Assembly: GCA_002770955.1 (NCBI GenBank)
Contig: PCUH01000186.1
Location: 1-9,524 of the forward strand
Direction of reading: 5' to 3'
Source: Flavobacteriales bacterium CG18_big_fil_WC_8_21_14_2_50_32_9
GTDB lineage: Bacteria; Bacteroidota; Bacteroidia; Flavobacteriales_E; Vicingaceae
DNA: 9,524 bases
The notes below the pieces were generated by a model. The model did no database searches and was not told the DNA's origin. It was given only the letters and a program-made list of their open reading frames with translations. This document shows, piece by piece, positions 1 to 5,879 of the stretch. A program made the position numbers and the translations under genes. Numbering within the stretch: position 1 is the stretch's first letter; the number at the start of each line of letters is the position of its first letter.

Positions 1-62
1 GTTGCTTTGTAGGAATATCTTTCGGGATTAGAAGATGCTCCAAGTATTATCGTTTTTTTCAT
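1..62 (-). CDS. CoA-binding (Rossmann-fold) protein, N-terminal fragment
   Basis: Only the first 20 codons are inside the window; the gene continues past the left edge. The ATG is the CAT at 60-62 on the plus strand, and the peptide begins MKKTIILGASSNPERYSYKA. The LGASxNPxRYSYKA pattern right after a short hydrophobic strand is the glycine-rich nucleotide loop at the start of the small CoA-binding proteins (YccU-like, CoA_binding_2 family). These are stand-alone Rossmann domains of about 120-140 residues that bind CoA; their cellular role is poorly defined. The gene lies on the same strand as rnr and downstream of it, separated by 243 bp. No TAnnTTTG box was found on its strand in that spacer, so read-through from rnr is possible. 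The family call rests on the N-terminal motif alone. Confidence 0.8.
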   Translation of the reverse strand, partial: MKKTIILGASSNPERYSYKA

Positions 63-134
63 GTGTTTTTTTTACTAAATTAGGAATAGAATCTAGATAA
101 GTAACTTTCCTAATGGAATTTTTAAAAATTTTTG

Positions 135-226
135 AAATCTACATTGGTATTACTTATATCGTAGAAAATTTGTGAACCGAGCTTGCGAGTTCAACGAAGT
201 TAATTTTCTGGGTTAAAATGGTATAA
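135..226 (+). repeat. Dispersed intergenic repeat, copy A
   Basis: This stretch shares two blocks, in the same order and orientation, with 9387-9452 near the right end of the window. Block 1 is AAATCTACATTGGTATTA (135-152), matching 16 of 18 bases at 9387-9404. Block 2 is GTTAAAATGGTATAA (212-226), identical over 15 bases to 9438-9452. Between them both copies also share TTGCG and GAAGTTAA. In this copy TCTAC (138-142) can pair with GTAGA (161-165). It has no coding potential and sits between the rnr 3' end and the CoA-binding gene. A diverged, mobilised palindromic element is an inference; no transposase is visible. Confidence 0.55.
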
Positions 227-264
227 CTCCTTTTCCCTACCACAGGAGGACACAGAGATGCTTA

Positions 265-306
265 ACTCCTAAGTACTCAGGGCACTCCTAATACTCCTAA
301 GTACTC
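265..306. repeat. Short direct repeats abutting the rnr stop codon
   Basis: The 14-mer ACTCCTAAGTACTC occurs at 265-278 and again at 293-306, with a shorter ACTCCTA copy between them at 284-290. The second full copy ends on the first base of the rnr stop codon (306-308). Just before the array, 241-258 reads CACAGGAGGACACAGAGA, itself an internally repetitive purine-rich phrase. The repeats are non-coding and show no regular CRISPR-like spacing. They may be a decayed tandem array or the edge of an inserted repeat. Confidence 0.6.
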
Positions 307-2447
307 TATTCCACCAACTCAAAATCCAATTGTTTCTTAATAAGATCGGCACGTTTCACTTTTATCATCACTTCATCGCCCATTTTGTATTCTTGCCCTG
401 TTTTGCGTCCTCTTGCACAATAATTTTCTTTGTCGAAGGTATAAAAATCTCCATCAATATCTTGCAACCGAACCATGCCTTCGCACATATTTTCAATAAT
501 TTCTACATAAATACCCCATTCGCTCACACCAGAAATTATACCTGCGAAAATTTGACCTATTTTATCTTCTAAAAATTCTACTTGTTTGTATTTAATAGAT
601 TTTCGTTCTGCTTCACTAGCAAGTTGCTCCATGTCGGATGAATGTTTGCATTGTGCTTCCAATTCGGTTTGACTTACAGAACTTCCCCCATCCAAATAAT
701 GTTGCAATAACCGGTGTACCATCACATCAGGATACCTACGAATAGGAGAGGTAAAATGCGAATAGTGTGAAAAACTCAATCCATAATGCCCAATGTTTTT
801 GGTAGAATAAATGGCTTTTGCCATGGTTCTTATGGTTAATTGTTCTATCATATTTTCTTCGGCTTTCCCTTTCACTTCCTCTAATAAATTATTGATGGAA
901 GAAGCGACTTCTTTGCCTCCAGTTGCTAGGCTATAGCCAAACTTTTTCACAAAAGAAGAAAGTGTTAACAGTTTTTCTTGGTTAGGTTCATCATGAATTC
1001 GATAGACAAATGTTTTTGGGGTTTCTTTTTTGTTTTCAGGTTTTCCTACAAACTCAGCCACCTTTTTGTTGGCAAGCAACATAAATTCTTCTATTAATTT
1101 ATTGGCATCTTTACTTTCTTTAAAGAAAACACCTAAAGGCTTACCGTTTTCATCAATATTAAATTTCACTTCGAGCCTATCAAAAGAAATCGCTCCTTGT
1201 TTAAAGCGTTCTTTGCGGAGTTTTTTTGCCAATCCATCAAGTATTAATAATTCATTAGCAAAATCACCTTGTTTGCTTTCTATACGTTCTTGGGCTTCTT
1301 CGTAAGAAAATCTTCTATCCGAAAAAATTACGGTTCGTCCAAACCATTCATTCAATACTTTTGCCTCTTCATTGAGTTCAAAAACAGCAGAAAAACACAA
1401 TTTTGTTTCTTGAGGTCGGAGTGAACAAACACCATTGGAAAGCATTTCGGGAAGCATGGGAACTACCCTGTCAACCAAATAAATAGAGGTGGCTCGTTGA
1501 TAGGCTTCTTTGTCTAAAATACTGTCTTTTTGAATGTAATGCGAAACATCGGCAATGTGTATTCCGATTTCCCAATTTCCATTTTCTAATTTTTTTATTG
1601 AGAGTGCATCGTCAAAGTCTTTTGCATCGGCTGGGTCAATGGTAAATGTGGTAATGGCTCTAAAATCTCTACGTTTTTTAATTTCTTGAGCAGAAATTTC
1701 AATGGGTAAGTTTTTGGCTTCGCTTTCAACTTTTGGAGGAAAAACATAAGGCAAACCATATTCTGCTAAAATAGCATGCATTTCGGTGTTGTTTTCGCCA
1801 GGTCTTCCCAACACATCAACCACAACACCGTAAGGATTTTTTTTATTATCGGGCCATTCAGTAATTCGAGCAACTGCTTTGTCGCCATCTTTTGCTCCTT
1901 TTAGGTTTTCATTGGCAATAAAAATATCTACAGGCATTCGCAAATCATCCACAGCTAAAAAAGCAAAATTTTGAGATTTTTGTATGATACCCACAAAATT
2001 AGTTTTGGCTCTTTTTAGCACCTCAACAATTTCTCCTTCAATTTTATTGCTGCCTTTGTTTGAAATAACATTCACTTTTACAATATCACCATGCAACGCA
2101 TTTTTAGTGTTTTTAGGATGAATATAAATATCAGTATCCGCATCTTCAACTATAACATAAGCTGCACCACGCTGAGTCATATCAACTTTTCCTTCAATAA
2201 AATTTGAGGATGATTTTCGTTTGTAAGAACCTCTTTGATGCTCAAAAAGTTTTCCTTGATCGGCAAGTTCTTCTAAAATAATTCCAACCAATTTTCGGTT
2301 AGAAAAATCTTTCAGTCCGAGTGCATTGCTGATTTTTTTATAATTAAACGATTGTGTAGGATTTTTATCAAAAATAGTGATGATTTGTTGAAGTAAATCA
2401 TTTTTAAAACCTCCAGCAGTTTTGCTTTTTTTTTGTTTTTTTGACAT
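306..2447 (-). CDS. rnr: Ribonuclease R (RNB-family 3'-5' exoribonuclease)
   Basis: RNase R degrades RNA processively from the 3' end, including structured RNA, and acts in mRNA turnover and rRNA/tRNA quality control. The 713-residue protein has the full domain order: a lysine-rich start, a winged-helix segment (about 27-78), cold-shock domain 1 (about 84-130), cold-shock domain 2 (about 148-200), the RNB catalytic domain (about 260-590) and a C-terminal S1 domain (about 629-712). The metal-binding catalytic motif DPADAKDFDDA is intact, with Asp271, Asp277, Asp279 and Asp280 matching the four acidic residues of RNase II/R. The later RNB motif HFTSPIRRYPD (564-574) is present too. Length is close to the usual 700-800. 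The ATG at 2445-2447 gives the expected basic N-terminus. An exact -7 box stands 34 bp upstream. The gene is divergent from the lipoprotein gene and followed on the same strand by the CoA-binding gene. Confidence 0.97.
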   Translation of the reverse strand: MSKKQKKSKTAGGFKNDLLQQIITIFDKNPTQSFNYKKISNALGLKDFSNRKLVGIILEELADQGKLFEHQRGSYKRKSSSNFIEGKVDMTQRGAAYVIVEDADTDIYIHPKNTKNALHGDIVKVNVISNKGSNKIEGEIVEVLKRAKTNFVGIIQKSQNFAFLAVDDLRMPVDIFIANENLKGAKDGDKAVARITEWPDNKKNPYGVVVDVLGRPGENNTEMHAILAEYGLPYVFPPKVESEAKNLPIEISAQEIKKRRDFRAITTFTIDPADAKDFDDALSIKKLENGNWEIGIHIADVSHYIQKDSILDKEAYQRATSIYLVDRVVPMLPEMLSNGVCSLRPQETKLCFSAVFELNEEAKVLNEWFGRTVIFSDRRFSYEEAQERIESKQGDFANELLILDGLAKKLRKERFKQGAISFDRLEVKFNIDENGKPLGVFFKESKDANKLIEEFMLLANKKVAEFVGKPENKKETPKTFVYRIHDEPNQEKLLTLSSFVKKFGYSLATGGKEVASSINNLLEEVKGKAEENMIEQLTIRTMAKAIYSTKNIGHYGLSFSHYSHFTSPIRRYPDVMVHRLLQHYLDGGSSVSQTELEAQCKHSSDMEQLASEAERKSIKYKQVEFLEDKIGQIFAGIISGVSEWGIYVEIIENMCEGMVRLQDIDGDFYTFDKENYCARGRKTGQEYKMGDEVMIKVKRADLIKKQLDFELVE

Positions 2448-2481
2448 TGTTGGTGTGTAAGTGTAAAGATGCTATTTTCAG

Positions 2482-2489
2482 CAAAGTTA
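2482..2489 (-). promoter_or_regulatory. Predicted -7 promoter box for rnr
   Basis: Read on the minus strand this is TAACTTTG, an exact match to the Bacteroidota -7 consensus TAnnTTTG, ending 34 bp before the rnr start codon. No good TTG/TTTG -33 partner is visible at the usual spacing, so the call rests on the -7 box and its position. Confidence 0.5.
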
Positions 2490-2595
2490 CGGTTTATGTT
2501 GGAAATTATATAACTAACTTCAGGAATGAAATAATTGGGTTATTAATTAACTATAAAAATAAAATAGAGTATGTTTTTTATTTAATTTCGTTTTT

Positions 2596-3849
2596 ATGAA
2601 ATTAAAATGGATGACTATTATTTTGATTGGAATTTATGGGTGTACAGACAATGAGAAAAGCTCTGAAATCAATCAAAAAACAATAAATATAGTTGAAGGA
2701 GATTGGTTAATGACCTTTCAACTTACTGCTGAGGAAACCCTACCTGTTAGGTTTTTAGTAACTAAAAAAGATAGTTTATATACTATTGAATTTGCTAATG
2801 CGTCTGAAAAAATTAAAATAGAAAACATAGCTATTGAAAATAATCGTTTAAAATTTGATGATCCTGTTTTTAATTCGTGGTATGAATTTGAAATAATTAG
2901 CTCCTCAAAAATGAAAGGATTTTGGTTTAAAGACAACCAAGAATATAAAATCAGTTTTGAAGCAGAACACGGAGAACAAAATCGATTTAAAAAGCCTAAA
3001 AAAATAGTTGCCAATGAGCAAATTGATGTTACAGGGAAATGGAAAGTAGAATTTAGCCCAAAAAATCAAGAAAATTATTATCCTGCCATTGGACTTTTTG
3101 AGCAACAAGGAGAATATTTATCAGGGACTTTTTTAACCGAAACAGGAGATTATCGTTTTTTGGAAGGTAATGCTTATGGAAATGAATTTTTTCTTTCTTG
3201 TTTTGATGGTTCTCATGCATTTTTGTTTAAAGCTATTTTAAAAAATGATTCTTTGATTGGTTCTTTTTGGTCTGGTTCTCATTGGGAAGAACCATGGGTG
3301 GCTATTCGTGATGATAAATTTGAGTTGACCAATCCTGATTCGCTCACGTTTTTAAATGACGGATATAGTAAAATTGACTTTGCTTTTAAAAATACAGATG
3401 ATGAGTTGGTATCTCTCAACGATGAAAAATTTAAAGGAAAAGTAGTTATTGTTAATATTATGGGCCCTTGGTGTCCAAATTGCAAAGACGAAACAGCATT
3501 TTTATCTGATTTGTATTCCAAAAAAAAGAAAGATGGGCTAGAAATTATTGCTTTATCTTTTGATAGAACCGATGATGTTGATATAGCTAAAAAGAATATT
3601 GAAAAGCTCAAAAATCATTTTAACATCGAATATGAATTTTTATTGGCTGGAAAAGCAAGCAAAATTGAAGCAGGAAAAGCATTGCCTATGCTCAATCATA
3701 TTATGTCCTATCCAACTACTATTTTTATAGATAAAAAAGGAAATGTTCGTAAAATAAGAACAGGATTTTATGGACCAGGAACAGGAAATTATTATAAACG
3801 CTATGCAGAAAGCATAACTAATTTTGTAGATAAACTATTAAAGGAGTGA
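2596..3849 (+). CDS. TlpA-like thioredoxin-fold lipoprotein with duplicated N-terminal module
   Basis: Predicted membrane-anchored thiol-disulfide oxidoreductase. Residues 1-15 are a short basic and hydrophobic signal, followed by Cys16 in a usable lipobox (IYGC), so the mature protein is probably lipidated and lies in the periplasm. The C-terminal part (about 260-417) is a TlpA/AhpC-TSA thioredoxin domain. It has the redox motif WCPNC (Cys293, Cys296) after the strand KVVIVNIMGP, and the cis-proline site SYPTT (Pro373). Residues 35-126 and 147-241 look like two copies of one beta-rich module: each starts with GxW followed by a strand, and has a GxFW or GSFW motif near its end. Length (417) is normal for Bacteroidota TlpA proteins carrying an extra N-terminal domain. 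Likely roles are reduction of periplasmic disulfides or cytochrome c maturation, but no partner gene is nearby. The stop lies 3 bp from the convergent lipB stop. No convincing promoter box was found. Confidence 0.88.
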   Translation: MKLKWMTIILIGIYGCTDNEKSSEINQKTINIVEGDWLMTFQLTAEETLPVRFLVTKKDSLYTIEFANASEKIKIENIAIENNRLKFDDPVFNSWYEFEIISSSKMKGFWFKDNQEYKISFEAEHGEQNRFKKPKKIVANEQIDVTGKWKVEFSPKNQENYYPAIGLFEQQGEYLSGTFLTETGDYRFLEGNAYGNEFFLSCFDGSHAFLFKAILKNDSLIGSFWSGSHWEEPWVAIRDDKFELTNPDSLTFLNDGYSKIDFAFKNTDDELVSLNDEKFKGKVVIVNIMGPWCPNCKDETAFLSDLYSKKKKDGLEIIALSFDRTDDVDIAKKNIEKLKNHFNIEYEFLLAGKASKIEAGKALPMLNHIMSYPTTIFIDKKGNVRKIRTGFYGPGTGNYYKRYAESITNFVDKLLKE

Positions 3850-3852
3850 TTT

Positions 3853-4551
3853 TTAACAAATAACTTCTGCTTCAAAAAGTGCTGCGAAGTGTTTTTTTAG
3901 TTTTTCTTTTACTTCTTCCATGTTTACTTCTCTGCCTAATTCTTTTTGTAAGGAAGTAACTTGTTTATCATCAATTCCACAAGGAATAATATTACCGAAA
4001 TAAGACAAATCAGCATTAACATTAAAAGCAAAACCGTGCATGGTAACCCATCTGCTGCAACGAACGCCCATAGCACAAATTTTTCGTGCTTTTCTTGGGT
4101 CGTCAGCATCTAACCAAACACCTGTGTAGCCTTCATATCTTCCTGCTGCTATACCAAATTCGGCTAAAGTTCTGATAATTATTTCTTCCAAAAAACGCAG
4201 GTATTTGTGAATGTCTGTAAAAAAGTTGTCTAAATCTAAAATGGGGTAGCCAACAATTTGTCCCGGACCATGGTAGGTAATATCGCCACCACGATTAATT
4301 TTGTAATAAGTTGCACCTTTTTGTTTTAGCATGGCTTCCGAAAGCAACAGGTGAGCTTCTTTTCCACTTTTTCCAAGTGTATAAACGTGTGGATGTTCGC
4401 AAAAAAGTAAATGGTGCTGAGTGGGAATGTTGGTATCGTCTTTTCTATTTTGAATTTTAATATCTATGGTTTCCTTAAAAAGTTGTTCTTGAAAATCCCA
4501 CGCTTCTTTGTAGTCGATTAATCCTAAATCTTTAACTTTTATTTGTTGCAT
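3853..4551 (-). CDS. lipB: Octanoyl-[acyl-carrier-protein]:protein N-octanoyltransferase
   Basis: LipB moves the octanoyl group from octanoyl-ACP to a lysine of the lipoyl domains of enzymes such as pyruvate dehydrogenase and glycine-cleavage H protein; LipA then inserts sulfur to make lipoate. The 232-residue protein has the family signature RGGDITYHGPGQIVGYP (87-103). The catalytic lysine is in ARKICAMGV (Lys157), and the acyl-enzyme cysteine is in GNIIPCGI (Cys191). Both catalytic residues are present and length is typical. The start codon lies 10 bp downstream of the stop of the serine hydrolase gene on the same strand, so the two are probably cotranscribed and lipB has no obvious promoter of its own. 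lipA is not in the window. The protein should be cytoplasmic. Confidence 0.97.
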   Translation of the reverse strand: MQQIKVKDLGLIDYKEAWDFQEQLFKETIDIKIQNRKDDTNIPTQHHLLFCEHPHVYTLGKSGKEAHLLLSEAMLKQKGATYYKINRGGDITYHGPGQIVGYPILDLDNFFTDIHKYLRFLEEIIIRTLAEFGIAAGRYEGYTGVWLDADDPRKARKICAMGVRCSRWVTMHGFAFNVNADLSYFGNIIPCGIDDKQVTSLQKELGREVNMEEVKEKLKKHFAALFEAEVIC

Positions 4552-4561
4552 AATTTTTAAC

Positions 4562-5710
4562 TTACTGCTCTAAGGCAAAATCGATATACGTAAAAAATTC
4601 TTGAGGATGATAATTGGGTAAATTTTTTCCTCTTTCGTGTCCCAAACGAACAATTACCAATTGTTTTTGGGGAATGAAAATAATATATTGTCCTTTTATG
4701 CCACGAGCATAAAATACATTCATACTTTTGTAATAGGCTGCCCAAAGATGATAGCCATAAAAATCAACTATTTTTCCATTATCATCTTTTAATTGATAGG
4801 TAAGTGTTGTAGCATCATTAATATATTTTTCGGTAACAATGGTTTGTCCGTTCCATTTGCCTTTGTTTAGAAACAACTGACCAATTCGGGCAAAATCCTG
4901 AGCATTGGAATAAAAACAACAGTAGGCTTTTTCTCTTCCGTCTTTGTGGTCTAAGTTCCATAATGCATTGTTTTTAGCACCTATTGGCTTCCAAACCTTT
5001 TCACTCATATAATCTGAAATGGTTGTGCCTGTTGCTTTTTCCAAAATAAAAGATAGTATTAACGTATTTCCTCCTAAGTATCGCCAAGTTTTGCCAGGTG
5101 CTTCAGTAACCTCATAATTTTCATTTAATTTTTTTAGGTCTGTTCCATAATAGGCTTTTGCCATGTGTCCGAAGGGACTTTTATAACTTTCATCAAAATT
5201 TATTCCTGAACTCATGGTGAGTAAGTGTTTTATTTTTAGTTCAGGGTGGTCTTTGTATTCTGGCAAGTAATCGCCAACAGCATCATCAACACTGTTAATT
5301 TTTCCTTCATCAATGGCAATTCCAATAAGCAATGCAGTGAATGTTTTTGCAACGGAAAAAGAATTGGTTAAGGAGTTTTCATCATACTTGTCCCAATATT
5401 TTTCATAAACAATTTCATTTTGTTTTACTACTAAAAAAGCGGAGGGATTATAATGTTCAATGTGTTTTAATAATTCCTTATTTTCAGTTTTATTATAGTT
5501 GCTACTGATTTTCCATGGTTGGTATTCTCCTGCGGCAACAGTTCTATTTTCGAAAATTGCATATTCATCAATGCTTGGACCAGTTTTTCCAACCAAATAA
5601 GTTGTGGAAACTGCCTTAAACAGATGTTGATTTCCTGTTACAACTGCAAGTAAAGAAGCTGTTGCCAAAATAATAACTACACCTAATAGGACTCGTTTTA
5701 ATAATTTCAT
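4562..5710 (-). CDS. Membrane-anchored serine hydrolase, beta-lactamase/NylB-like family
   Basis: A 382-residue protein with an N-terminal hydrophobic segment (about 7-25, after MKLLKR) that should act as a signal or membrane anchor, placing the enzyme outside the inner membrane. It has the SxxK nucleophile motif NSFSVAK (Ser119, Lys122) of the class C beta-lactamase/penicillin-binding fold (PF00144). The second motif is WRYLGGN (Tyr211, Asn215). The usual KTG/HxG triad is replaced by ARGIKGQYIIFIP (335-347), the pattern of 6-aminohexanoate-oligomer hydrolase (NylB)-like enzymes and EstB-type esterases. HLLTMSSGI (162-170) is also typical. The substrate cannot be told; an esterase, amidase or D-amino-peptide hydrolase is more likely than true beta-lactam resistance. 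An exact -7 box lies 19 bp upstream. lipB follows after 10 bp. Confidence 0.9.
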   Translation of the reverse strand: MKLLKRVLLGVVIILATASLLAVVTGNQHLFKAVSTTYLVGKTGPSIDEYAIFENRTVAAGEYQPWKISSNYNKTENKELLKHIEHYNPSAFLVVKQNEIVYEKYWDKYDENSLTNSFSVAKTFTALLIGIAIDEGKINSVDDAVGDYLPEYKDHPELKIKHLLTMSSGINFDESYKSPFGHMAKAYYGTDLKKLNENYEVTEAPGKTWRYLGGNTLILSFILEKATGTTISDYMSEKVWKPIGAKNNALWNLDHKDGREKAYCCFYSNAQDFARIGQLFLNKGKWNGQTIVTEKYINDATTLTYQLKDDNGKIVDFYGYHLWAAYYKSMNVFYARGIKGQYIIFIPQKQLVIVRLGHERGKNLPNYHPQEFFTYIDFALEQ

Positions 5711-5729
5711 CTTAATGCTTTTTGTTCTC

Positions 5730-5737
5730 CAAAATTA
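5730..5737 (-). promoter_or_regulatory. Predicted -7 promoter box for the serine hydrolase-lipB unit
   Basis: Read on the minus strand this is TAATTTTG, an exact TAnnTTTG match ending 19 bp before the start codon at 5710. No clear -33 box accompanies it. If real, the 5' leader is very short. Confidence 0.5.
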
Positions 5738-5762
5738 AGATTTATAGTGCTTATTTTTTAAA

Positions 5763-5785
5763 TAATACTAAAAGAAATAGTATTA
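5763..5785. promoter_or_regulatory. Perfect 8-bp inverted repeat in a divergent promoter region
   Basis: TAATACTA (5763-5770) and TAGTATTA (5778-5785) are exact reverse complements separated by 7 nt. They sit where the -33 region of the minus-strand promoter should begin and upstream of the plus-strand promoter. This is a reasonable place for a dimeric regulator that could affect both genes. A tandem 7-mer AATTGTT follows at 5792-5805. In DNA this AT-rich such an inverted repeat can arise by chance. Confidence 0.3.
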
Positions 5786-5841
5786 ACGCTAAATTGTTAA
5801 TTGTTTCATTTATACTACGTTTATTTGAGTGTTAATGTAGT

Positions 5842-5849
5842 TAATTTTG
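5842..5849 (+). promoter_or_regulatory. Predicted -7 promoter box for the DUF3352-like gene
   Basis: TAATTTTG is an exact TAnnTTTG match ending 30 bp before the ATG at 5880. It overlaps the alternative in-frame TTG at 5847, which argues that translation starts at the downstream ATG. A TTTG at 5824-5827 is only 14 bp upstream, closer than the usual -33 spacing. Confidence 0.5.
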
Positions 5850-5879
5850 TTGTTTTCAACTTGTATTTGTAAAAAAGTT

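Noticed and set aside
265..306. CRISPR-like array
   Set aside because: The repeats are only 14 bp, the spacing is irregular, there are two full copies, and no cas genes are present.
330..572. Plus-strand open frame of 80 codons
   Set aside because: It lies wholly antisense within rnr, whose frame is supported by complete domains; the peptide has no recognisable motif.
1030..1305. Plus-strand open frame of 91 codons
   Set aside because: Antisense shadow of the rnr catalytic region with a low-complexity peptide.
2570..2577. TATGTTTT as a -7 box for the lipoprotein gene
   Set aside because: It has one mismatch and no -33 partner; the nearby TAATTTCG (2583-2590) is too close to the ATG. Neither is convincing.
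2718..3611. Three minus-strand open frames (2718-3014, 2905-3108, 3279-3611)
   Set aside because: All are antisense to the lipoprotein gene, which has a lipobox and a clear redox domain; the peptides are hydrophobic shadows.
4557..4745. Minus-strand frame of 62 codons overlapping the end of the serine hydrolase gene
   Set aside because: Out-of-frame shadow of the C-terminal coding region, whose true frame carries the conserved GIKGQYIIFIP segment.
4562..5710. True class C beta-lactamase resistance gene
   Set aside because: SxxK is present, but the third motif is of the NylB/esterase type rather than KTG; antibiotic hydrolysis is not supported.
5847..5879. TTG start giving an 11-residue longer DUF3352-like protein
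   Set aside because: The TTG falls inside the predicted -7 box and would put MLFSTCICKKV before an otherwise normal signal anchor; ATG 5880 fits better.
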